A DNA stretch of 64,000 nucleotides from Streptomyces mobaraensis (GTDB taxonomy: Bacteria > Actinomycetota > Actinomycetes > Streptomycetales > Streptomycetaceae), in the NCBI RefSeq assembly GCF_020099395.1, contig NZ_CP083590.1, positions 2,852,001 through 2,916,000 of the forward strand. Direction: 5' to 3'. The position numbers were made by a program, and so were the translations under genes. Below the pieces are notes generated by a model. That model did not search any database, was not told the DNA's origin, and was given only the letters and a program-made list of their open reading frames with translations. Positions within the stretch are counted from its first letter, which is position 1. Each line of letters starts with the position of its first letter. Shown here one piece after another: positions 58,100 to 64,000 of this stretch.

Positions 58100-58423
58100 T
58101 CAGTGGCTGGAGATGGCCGCGGGCGTGCAGGTGACGCTGGTGGTCGTGTTCTGTGACGGGAGACCGAGCGAACCGAGCAGGCCCGCGGTCTGCGGGTGGT
58201 CGAGGGACTGGCAGGACGACAGCACCGTGGTGCCGTGGTCGCTCGGGGGCGGGGCGAAGACGCCGCCGCCACCGGCCGTCGAGCTGGACGAGCTGCCGGC
58301 GGCGCTGCCGGCACCGCCGTCGCCGGGACCGAACGGGACGGCCATGATGCCCATGACCGTGCGCTCGGGCAGCACCTCGCCCGAGACCCCTGCGAGCTCC
58401 TCGAAGCTGATGAGGTTGTCCAT
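58100..58423 (-). CDS. small peptide, RiPP-precursor-like (107 aa)
   Basis: The N-terminal ISFEELAGVSGEVLPERTVM (5-24) is leader-like and shared with the neighbouring peptide. Residues 33-60 are a Gly/Ser/Ala-rich linker; the C-terminal part GTTVLSSCQSLDHPQTAGLL ... VTCTPAAISSH has Cys71 and Cys99. There is no signal peptide or membrane helix, so export would need a partner. ATG 58423 has AAGGG about 6 nt upstream. Likely substrate of the M50 protein downstream. No published family recognised. Confidence 0.8.
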   Translation of the reverse strand: MDNLISFEELAGVSGEVLPERTVMGIMAVPFGPGDGGAGSAAGSSSSSTAGGGGVFAPPPSDHGTTVLSSCQSLDHPQTAGLLGSLGLPSQNTTTSVTCTPAAISSH

Positions 58424-58741
58424 TCCATTCCCTTTCTCTGGACGTGGGACGTGCTGGACGGAAAAACGTGCTGGGTGCCCTGGGACGTACTGGATGCCCT
58501 GGGAATGCCCTGGTGGACCGCACTCGCCGGGCCTCCGCACCCGGCCGCCGGACCGGCGGGACCGGGTACTCCATCCCCGGCCGGACGGCCTCCGGGGATG
58601 AGACCTTGGATATCTCTGAGGGGAGCGTGCAGCACCGCCGCGCCGCGCACGGTGGCGTCGCCGGCGGCGGGGTGGAGAGGTCTTCGTCTGGTCGCGTTGC
58701 AGTGCCGTGCGGTGCGCTTCCGGTGCGGCCGACAGGCGCGG

Positions 58742-59011
58742 TCAGTGAGTGGAGATGCCCGCAGGGATGCAGGTGATCGTGTGGCCCGGGGTGCTGGGTG
58801 CCAGACCCAGCGCCGCCAGGAGGCCGGAGCTGCCCGCGTCCTGCCGGTACTGGCAGGCGTACACGACGGTCGTACCGTGCTCGGATCTGACCAGCATGGG
58901 GTACAACGACGGATCCCCGTTCCCCGCCGGCAGGCTGGACAGCACCGTACGAGGCGGCAGTTCCTCGCCGTGGAGCCCGGCGAGCTCCTCGAAGGTCACA
59001 GCGGTTCTCAT
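58742..59011 (-). CDS. small peptide, RiPP-precursor-like (89 aa)
   Basis: Paralogue of the peptide at 58.1 kb: VTFEELAGLHGEELPPRTVL (5-24), a shorter middle, then GTTVVYACQYRQDAGSSGLL and ITCIPAGISTH with Cys53 and Cys81. Both pairs of cysteines are exactly 28 residues apart with 8 residues after the last. GGAGGG lies 6-11 nt upstream of ATG 59011 (an earlier ATG at 59017 is too close to it). First gene of the presumed three-gene unit. Confidence 0.82.
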   Translation of the reverse strand: MRTAVTFEELAGLHGEELPPRTVLSSLPAGNGDPSLYPMLVRSEHGTTVVYACQYRQDAGSSGLLAALGLAPSTPGHTITCIPAGISTH

Positions 59012-59340
59012 CGTCATCCCTCCCTCCGGACGGCGCCGTTCCCCATCCGGCACCCACGGGTCGCCCGGCACCGCGCCCGGCACACCCGTGGGCCTTCCTG
59101 GCCCCGCCATCCCGCAAGGAGGCTAGCGCCGGATACGCATCACGAGCACGGCATCGCTCGGCGTCTCACTCGGACGGGTTGCGTCTGGAGCTGGATTGGG
59201 CATCTACGGCATGTCGGGCGGGGAGCCGGGAAATAATGGGGACTTACAGGGAAAAATCTGTCCTGCCTGTCGCCGCGCCAAAAGAAGAAACCTTCCCCCG
59301 CAGGGGAGTTCACACCCCGACACCCCGCCGGCCGAGCCCG
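59012..59340. other. intergenic region upstream of the peptide operon
   Basis: 329 bp between the amidase stop and the first peptide gene. The segment 59225-59285 is unusually AT-rich for this genome (TAATGGGGACTTACAGGG, GAAAAATCTGTCC), a possible promoter region of the peptide operon or a regulator site. No gene seen. Confidence 0.5.
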
Positions 59341-60774
59341 TCACACCACGGCCTCCCCCACGCCCCAGTCCACGGCAGGGCGCCGCTCGAACCACCGCTC
59401 ACGCTCCTCCAGTTGCGCCGCGAGGGAGACGAGCAGCGGCTCGGCGCCGGCCGGCCCCAGCAGTTGCGAGCCGAGCGGCAGTCCGTTCGCCGTGAACCCG
59501 GCGGGGACGTTCACGGCGGGCCAGCCCAGGACGTTCCACGGCCAGGCGTACGGACACGCCGTGATCATCAGCGAGTTCGTCTCCCGGCCGGAGAGCCCGT
59601 CCAGCGCCCCGACGGGCAGCGGCGGCGCGGCCGTGGTCGGCGTGAGCAGCGCGTCGTAGCGGCCGAACAGCGCGTTCATCCGCCCCCGCAGAGGCGCTTC
59701 CGCCGCGCGCGCCGCGCGCAGCACGGCGCCGCCGAGCACCAGCCCGCCGCGCGCGTTGAGGTGCGTCCGCCCGTCGAGCAGCCGCCGTTCGGGCACCCGG
59801 CCCGCCCACTCGCGCACCCCCGACATGGACCGGGGCACGAACGTCAGCCCCACCGGCCCGAACCGCGGCTCTTCTGCCACCACTTCGTGCCCCAGCTCCT
59901 CCAGCCGCTCCGCGGTCCGTACGGTCGCGGCCCGCACCCGGGGGTCGAGCCGGTGCCGCACCGCGGCGAACGCCGGCCGCAGCGAGAGCGCGATCCGCAA
60001 CCGCCGCGGGGCGCGCCCCAGGGCGGCGACGACGTCGACCGCCGCGGGCCGGTGCAGGTCGCCGGCGTGCGAACCGCTCGCGGCGGCCAGCAGCAGCGCC
60101 GCGTCCGCGACCGTGCGCGCCAGCACTCCGCCGCACGTCAGCCCGCGGAACGCCTCGCGCTCCGGCCACGCGGAGATGCGTCCCCGCTGCGGTTTGATCC
60201 CCACCAGGTGCGTCCAGGCGGCCGGGATGCGCACGGATCCGGCGCCGTCCGAGCCGAGGGCCGCCGGCACGATCCCGGCGGCGACGGCCGCCGCCGAGCC
60301 GCCGGACGAACCGCCGGGCGTGTACGCGGTGTTCCACGGGTTCCGCGTCACTCCGAACGCCGGCCCCTCGGTCACCGGCCACTGCCCCAGCTCGGGCGTG
60401 TTGGTCTTCCCGACGATCACGGCACCGGCGGCGCGGAGCCGGCGCACGGCCTCGCTGTCGGTCCGCTTCACCGGGAAGTCGCCGGGGCAGCCGAAGGCGG
60501 TGGGCAGGCCGGCCACGTCCATGTCGTCCTTGACGGCCACGGGCACACCGAGCAGCGCTCCCCGCTCCCCCGCCCGCAGCCGCCGGTCCGCCGCGTCGGC
60601 GTCCCGCAGGGCGTCCTCGTCCCGCACCCACCGGAAGGCGTTCAGCGTCCCGTGCGTCACGTCGATCCGCCGCAGCGCCTCCAGCGCCAACTCCCTGGCC
60701 GACACCTCCCCTTGCCCCAGCGCACGCGATAACCCCGTGACCCCATCCGACTCACAGCTCCCGAACCGCGCCAC
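59341..60774 (-). CDS. amidase (amidase signature family)
   Basis: 477 aa. The Ser-cisSer-Lys triad is visible: Lys in GVPVAVKDDMDVAGL, cis-Ser in YTPGGSSGGSAAAVAAG, and the nucleophile Ser in LGSDGAGSVRIPAAW. Family members hydrolyse amides (aryl acylamides, nitrile-derived amides, Gln-tRNA in GatA); substrate here unknown. GTG 60774 with AAGGGG 7-12 nt upstream; the longer open frame has no such signal. It lies upstream of, and in the same direction as, the peptide genes but 330 bp away. Confidence 0.92.
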   Translation of the reverse strand: MARFGSCESDGVTGLSRALGQGEVSARELALEALRRIDVTHGTLNAFRWVRDEDALRDADAADRRLRAGERGALLGVPVAVKDDMDVAGLPTAFGCPGDFPVKRTDSEAVRRLRAAGAVIVGKTNTPELGQWPVTEGPAFGVTRNPWNTAYTPGGSSGGSAAAVAAGIVPAALGSDGAGSVRIPAAWTHLVGIKPQRGRISAWPEREAFRGLTCGGVLARTVADAALLLAAASGSHAGDLHRPAAVDVVAALGRAPRRLRIALSLRPAFAAVRHRLDPRVRAATVRTAERLEELGHEVVAEEPRFGPVGLTFVPRSMSGVREWAGRVPERRLLDGRTHLNARGGLVLGGAVLRAARAAEAPLRGRMNALFGRYDALLTPTTAAPPLPVGALDGLSGRETNSLMITACPYAWPWNVLGWPAVNVPAGFTANGLPLGSQLLGPAGAEPLLVSLAAQLEERERWFERRPAVDWGVGEAVV

Positions 60775-60995
60775 CGCAAGCCCCTTCCCCTCCGGACCGT
60801 CCCCCTCACGGTAGGCGCGCCCGTCCGGCCGGGACGAGCCCACGGGAGAGGAGAGCCGCGTCACACGGATGACGCTCCAGGGAAGCGCGCGGACCGGCAA
60901 TTCCGTCGCCCGTTTCCACCCGTCTCGGTAAAGTCCCCGAAAACCGCCCGCCGCCCGATCCGGCGCGGGCCGAGAACGAAACCGGAACCAGATCC

Positions 60996-61355
60996 ATGAC
61001 CAGCCGCACCGCCCCCTTCACCACCACGCTCTGGCGCCCTGTCGGGCCCAAGGAGCTCGCCCTGCTGGAGGAGCTCGACTGGCGGGCCTGGCCGCCGCGG
61101 CTGCCGGAGCAGCCGATCTTCTATCCGGTGCTCAACGAGGACTACGCGATCAGGATCGCCCGGGACTGGAACGTCCGCCACGACGGGGCCGGTTATGTCA
61201 CCCGTTTCGCGATGGACGCGGAATTCCTGACCCGATACCCCGTGCGGCAGGCAGGCGGACGCACCATTCTCGAGCTCTGGGTGCCGGCCGAGGAGCTGGA
61301 CGTCTTCAATCGGCACATCGTCGGAACGATCGAGGTCGTGCATTCCTTTTCGTGA
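60996..61355 (+). CDS. conserved hypothetical protein
   Basis: 119 aa. A single compact domain: TTLWRPVGPKELALLEELDWRAWPPRLPEQPIFYPVLNEDYA, IARDWNVRHDGAGYVTRFAM, TRYPVRQAGG, LELWVPAEELDVFNRHIVGTIEVV. I recall close relatives in Streptomyces annotated ADP-ribosylation/crystallin J1-like, but no ADP-ribosylhydrolase motif is evident here, so I leave function open. Divergent from the amidase. Confidence 0.7.
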   Translation: MTSRTAPFTTTLWRPVGPKELALLEELDWRAWPPRLPEQPIFYPVLNEDYAIRIARDWNVRHDGAGYVTRFAMDAEFLTRYPVRQAGGRTILELWVPAEELDVFNRHIVGTIEVVHSFS

Positions 61356-61537
61356 CGGCTTCGCGGCGGCATAACGCCCAGGCGTCAGCGGCGGGTTGAC
61401 GCGGATGGCCGGCGCGGCACGCCGGCTTCCGCTCGGCGCGGTCCCGGACTCGAACGCTTCCCTGAGGGGAACCCCCACCCGCAATTGGGGGGTTTCCCCG
61501 ATATCCCCGGAGCCGCCGCTTCGGCAGCCTTGAGGGC

Positions 61538-63055
61538 ATGACGCAACGCGCCCGTTCGGGCCTCCTGCTCGCCCTGTCCGTATCCGCCGTCGCCGCCACT
61601 CTCTCGGTCACGCCCGTGCACGCGGCCGGCTCCTCGTCACCGGAGCTCCGCTGGAGACCCTGTGCGCAGGAGGACGGTCCGGCCGGGCAGGAGTGTGCCG
61701 AGCTCTCCGTGCCGCTCGACTACGGGAAGCCGGACGGGCCGCGCACCCGGCTCGGGGTGTCCCGGGTGCTCAGCGACCGGCCGGAGGCCCGGCGGGGCAC
61801 GTTGATCGTCATTCCCGGCGGGCCGGGCGGTTCGGGGACGCAGCGGCTGACCCAGAAGGGGAAGGCACTGCAGAAGGAGTTGGAAGGCGCCTACGACCTC
61901 ATCGCCCTGGACCCGCGAGGGATCGGCGGGAGCGACCGCACGGGCTGCGGCCTGAGCGACGAGGACCGGGACCTCGTCAATCTCCGCCCCTGGCCCGGGC
62001 CGGGCGGCGACGTCTCGGACAGCGTGCGCCGTGCCCGTCGCATCGCCGACGCCTGCGCCCGTGACGGCGGTCCGCTGCTCCGCAGCATGAGCACGGCCAA
62101 CGAGGCGCGCGACATCGACTCCTTCCGCAAGGCGCTGGGTGAGGAGAAGCTCTCCGCGTACGCATCGTCGTACGGCACGTACGTCGCCGCGCAGTACGCG
62201 CAGAAGTATCCGGACCGCACCGACCGCTGGGTGCTCGACAGCAACGGCGACCCCGATCCGAAGCGGGTGGGGCGCGGCTGGTCGGCGAATCTGTCGCCGG
62301 CCATGGAACAGCGGTTCCCCGACTTCGCCCGGTGGGCCGCCGACCCGGCCCGCGAGAAGGAAGGACCGGCGGACGGGGACGGGCTCCGCCTCGCCCGGCG
62401 CGCCGGGGACGTCCGTCCGATGGTCATCGCCCTGGCGGAACGGCTCGACCGCCACCCCAAGCCGACGACCACGCCCGGCAAGCCGCTCACCGGCAACCGG
62501 CTGCGGCAGGCACTGCAACTGGCGATGTACAGCGACCGGGCCTTCGCCGACACCGCACAGCTGATCAAGGACGCCGACGACTCACGGGCGACGCCGGTCC
62601 TGCCGGCCGCGCTGGCCGGCTCCGTGCCCGAGCACGAGGCGGCCGTGACGGTCTCGACCATATGCAACGACGTGCGGTGGCCGCGGCGTTCCATACCGGC
62701 GGCCGCCCGGGACGTGGCGGCCGACCGCGCACGGTACCCGCTCACCGGCGGCATGCCGGCCGGTGTCTTCGCGTGCGCCTTCTGGAAGTGGGCCCCCGCC
62801 GAGGAACCCACCCGGATCACCTCCGACGGACCGTCGAACATCCTGATGATCCAGAACCTGCGCGACCCGGCGACACCGTACTTCGGCGCGCTGAAGATGC
62901 GGGAGGCGCTGGGGCAGCGGGCCCGGCTCGTCTCGGTGGACGCCGGGGGCCACGGCGTGTACCTGGGCAACGGGAACGCCTGCGGGGACCGGAAGGTCAC
63001 CGACTTCCTCCGCACCGGGAAGCGGCCCGGAAAGGACATGGTCTGCGCCGGCTAG
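61538..63055 (+). CDS. secreted alpha/beta-hydrolase (S33 tripeptidyl aminopeptidase-like)
   Basis: 505 aa. Signal peptide MTQRARSGLLLALSVSAVAA ... VHA-A (about 31). IPGGPGGSGTQRL oxyanion loop, DLIALDPRGIGGSD, nucleophile in SAYASSYGTYVAAQYAQKYP, Asp region MIQNLRDPATPYFGA and His in SVDAGGHGVYLGNG define the S33/TAP-like group that removes N-terminal tripeptides or hydrolyses small esters outside the cell. The nucleophile elbow is ASSYG rather than the more usual GxSYG. Cys pairs (CAQEDGPAGQEC, CGLSDEDR...DACARDG) suggest disulfides. Confidence 0.9.
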   Translation: MTQRARSGLLLALSVSAVAATLSVTPVHAAGSSSPELRWRPCAQEDGPAGQECAELSVPLDYGKPDGPRTRLGVSRVLSDRPEARRGTLIVIPGGPGGSGTQRLTQKGKALQKELEGAYDLIALDPRGIGGSDRTGCGLSDEDRDLVNLRPWPGPGGDVSDSVRRARRIADACARDGGPLLRSMSTANEARDIDSFRKALGEEKLSAYASSYGTYVAAQYAQKYPDRTDRWVLDSNGDPDPKRVGRGWSANLSPAMEQRFPDFARWAADPAREKEGPADGDGLRLARRAGDVRPMVIALAERLDRHPKPTTTPGKPLTGNRLRQALQLAMYSDRAFADTAQLIKDADDSRATPVLPAALAGSVPEHEAAVTVSTICNDVRWPRRSIPAAARDVAADRARYPLTGGMPAGVFACAFWKWAPAEEPTRITSDGPSNILMIQNLRDPATPYFGALKMREALGQRARLVSVDAGGHGVYLGNGNACGDRKVTDFLRTGKRPGKDMVCAG

Positions 63056-63093
63056 CCGGCCGGCGCCCGGCCTCTCCCCTGCCGCCGCTCCCG

Positions 63094-63306
63094 TCAGAAC
63101 AGCTGCCCCTGCCCGTCCATCGGCGGCTCCTCCGGGTCGAACAGCCGGGGCTCGGTGGCCAGGAGGGGTGCCGAGCGGCGGGAGCCCGGACAGGAGACCA
63201 GTTCGTAGGAGATTCTGCGGCCGGGCGGGTCGTGGCGGGCGTAACGGCCGCCCACGACGGCGATCTCGCGGGAGCAGACGGGGCAGGTGCGGCGGGGTGC
63301 GGACAT
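63094..63306 (-). CDS. small protein with CxxC zinc-knuckle motif
   Basis: 70 aa. SAPRRTCPVCSREIAVVGGR, then KRISYELVSCPGS-type segment (here RRISYELVSCPGSRRS) and an acidic end DPEEPPMDGQGQLF. The N-terminal CPVC plus the later Cys could bind a metal. ATG 63306; it lies between convergent and same-strand neighbours with short gaps. Function unknown. Confidence 0.62.
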   Translation of the reverse strand: MSAPRRTCPVCSREIAVVGGRYARHDPPGRRISYELVSCPGSRRSAPLLATEPRLFDPEEPPMDGQGQLF

Positions 63307-63346
63307 CGGTCCAGTGTCGCAAATCCACCGGACGGGGAGGGAGCGG

Positions 63347-64000
63347 TCAGAAACTCTCGGTGGGCACGTGGGAACCCCAGACCTCACGGAGCGCCCCGCA
63401 CACCTCGCCCACCGTGGCGCGGGCGCGCAGGGCCTCCTTCATCGGGGGGAGGACGTTCTCCGACGTGCCGGACGCCGCCTCCCGCAGCCGGGCGAGGGCG
63501 GTGTCCACCGCCCGCCGGTCGCGGGCGGCGCGCAGGGCGGCGAGGCGCTCGCACTGCCGGGCCTCGATGGCGGGGTCGACGCGGAGGGGTTCGTACGGCT
63601 CCTCCTCGTCGAGCCGGAAGCGGTTGACGCCGACGACCACGCGGTCGCCGTCGTCGGTCTCCCTGGCGATGCGGTAGGCGTTGCGTTCGATCTCGGCCTT
63701 CTGGAAGCCGCGCTCGATGGCGGCCACCGCGCCGCCCATGTCGTCGATCCGGGTCATGAGGTCGAGGACGGCCCGTTCCAGGTCGTCGGTGAGGGACTCG
63801 ACGGCGTACGAGCCGGCGAACGGGTCGACCGTGGCCGTCACGTCGGTCTCGTGGGCGAGGACCTGCTGGGTGCGCAGGGCGAGGCGGGCGGCCTTGTCGG
63901 TGGGGAGGGCGATGGCCTCGTCGTAGGAGTTGGTGTGCAGGGACTGGGTGCCGCCGAGGACGGCCGCGAGGGCCTGGACGGTCACCCGGACCAGGTTCAG
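63347..64000 (-). CDS. methylmalonyl-CoA mutase large subunit family (partial, 5' end outside window)
   Basis: 218 codons visible, open to the window edge (N-terminus missing). VRVTVQALAAVLGGTQSLHTNSYDEAI, LRTQQVLAHETDVTATVDPFAGSYAVE, IDDMGGAVAAIERGFQKAEI and VGVNRFRLDEEE are typical of the TIM-barrel C-terminal end of acyl-CoA mutases (methylmalonyl-, isobutyryl- or ethylmalonyl-type). It stops after the barrel without a B12-binding domain, so the cobalamin domain must be on another polypeptide, as in isobutyryl-CoA mutase-type enzymes. It ends 41 bp from the zinc-knuckle gene. Confidence 0.9.
   Translation of the reverse strand: MNLVRVTVQALAAVLGGTQSLHTNSYDEAIALPTDKAARLALRTQQVLAHETDVTATVDPFAGSYAVESLTDDLERAVLDLMTRIDDMGGAVAAIERGFQKAEIERNAYRIARETDDGDRVVVGVNRFRLDEEEPYEPLRVDPAIEARQCERLAALRAARDRRAVDTALARLREAASGTSENVLPPMKEALRARATVGEVCGALREVWGSHVPTESF

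Noticed and set aside
56395..59017. Peptide/M50 locus as a lanthipeptide, lasso peptide or daptide cluster
   Set aside because: No LanM/LanKC, asparagine synthetase-like, YcaO, radical SAM, aminotransferase or methyltransferase gene is adjacent, and the peptides lack those families' core motifs.

Overview
The window is chromosomal DNA from a high-GC actinomycete, almost certainly a Streptomyces. Third codon positions are nearly all G or C, GTG starts are common, and the afsQ1-afsQ2-sigQ locus is present. The gene order (accA2, deoR, lpdA, PNP, phosphosugar mutase, deoC, two ALDH genes, uridine kinase, sigQ/afsQ1/afsQ2, add, deoA, cdd, a BMP-type ABC transporter, an M20 hydrolase, a nonulosonate cell-wall polymer cluster, a methylmalonyl-CoA mutase) matches from memory the SCO4921 to SCO4869 stretch of S. 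coelicolor, with local insertions. No rRNA, tRNA, IS element, CRISPR array or prophage was seen.

Region 1 (1-7.5 kb): end of a secreted Ala/Lys/Thr-rich protein, the biotin-carrying acyl-CoA carboxylase subunit, a Phd/ParE toxin-antitoxin pair, a TetR and a DeoR regulator, and an LpdA-type quinone reductase preceded by an 8-codon leader ORF. Region 2 (7-41 kb) is dominated by nucleoside uptake and breakdown: PNP, a phosphopentomutase-like enzyme, deoC with two aldehyde dehydrogenase genes, uridine kinase, add, deoA, cdd, and a BmpA lipoprotein with its ABC transporter. An identical 12-bp palindrome (CTACGCGCGTAG) lies in four of the upstream regions (PNP, deoC, add, ABC operon) and a 10/12 version upstream of bmpA, so these dispersed units look like one regulon. 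Interspersed are accessory genes (VapBC-like pair, DUF6415, XRE/DUF6879 pair, HTH protein) and the AfsQ two-component system with its divergent ECF sigma factor.

Region 3 (42-50 kb) is a compact cluster for a polymer of nonulosonic (sialic-acid-like) sugars: NeuB synthase, NeuA cytidylyltransferase, two polysialyltransferase-family proteins, a DUF6716 glycosyltransferase and a GT2 glycosyltransferase, in two divergent units. NeuA carries only a stub of the HAD phosphatase domain I expect from relatives, with the nucleophilic Asp lost. Region 4 (50-56 kb): an acyltransferase, a TetR/FAD-monooxygenase divergent pair with three aligned operator half-site pairs, and a gluconate module (gntP, gntK, gntR).

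Region 5 (56.4-59 kb) is the most novel part: two homologous small peptides (89 and 107 aa), each with a leader-like N-terminus and two cysteines 28 residues apart, 8 residues from the C-terminus, in the same orientation as a membrane M50-type metalloprotease whose N-terminus looks like a PqqD/RRE peptide-binding domain. This resembles a minimal, undescribed RiPP-like or peptide-processing system. The right end has an amidase, a secreted S33 peptidase and a partial methylmalonyl-CoA mutase.

A dispersed 22-25 bp inverted element (core AGCCCGTCCGGCGCTTGAGG) occurs four times between genes, and many start codons sit 6-7 nt after a plausible -10 box, suggesting leaderless transcripts.
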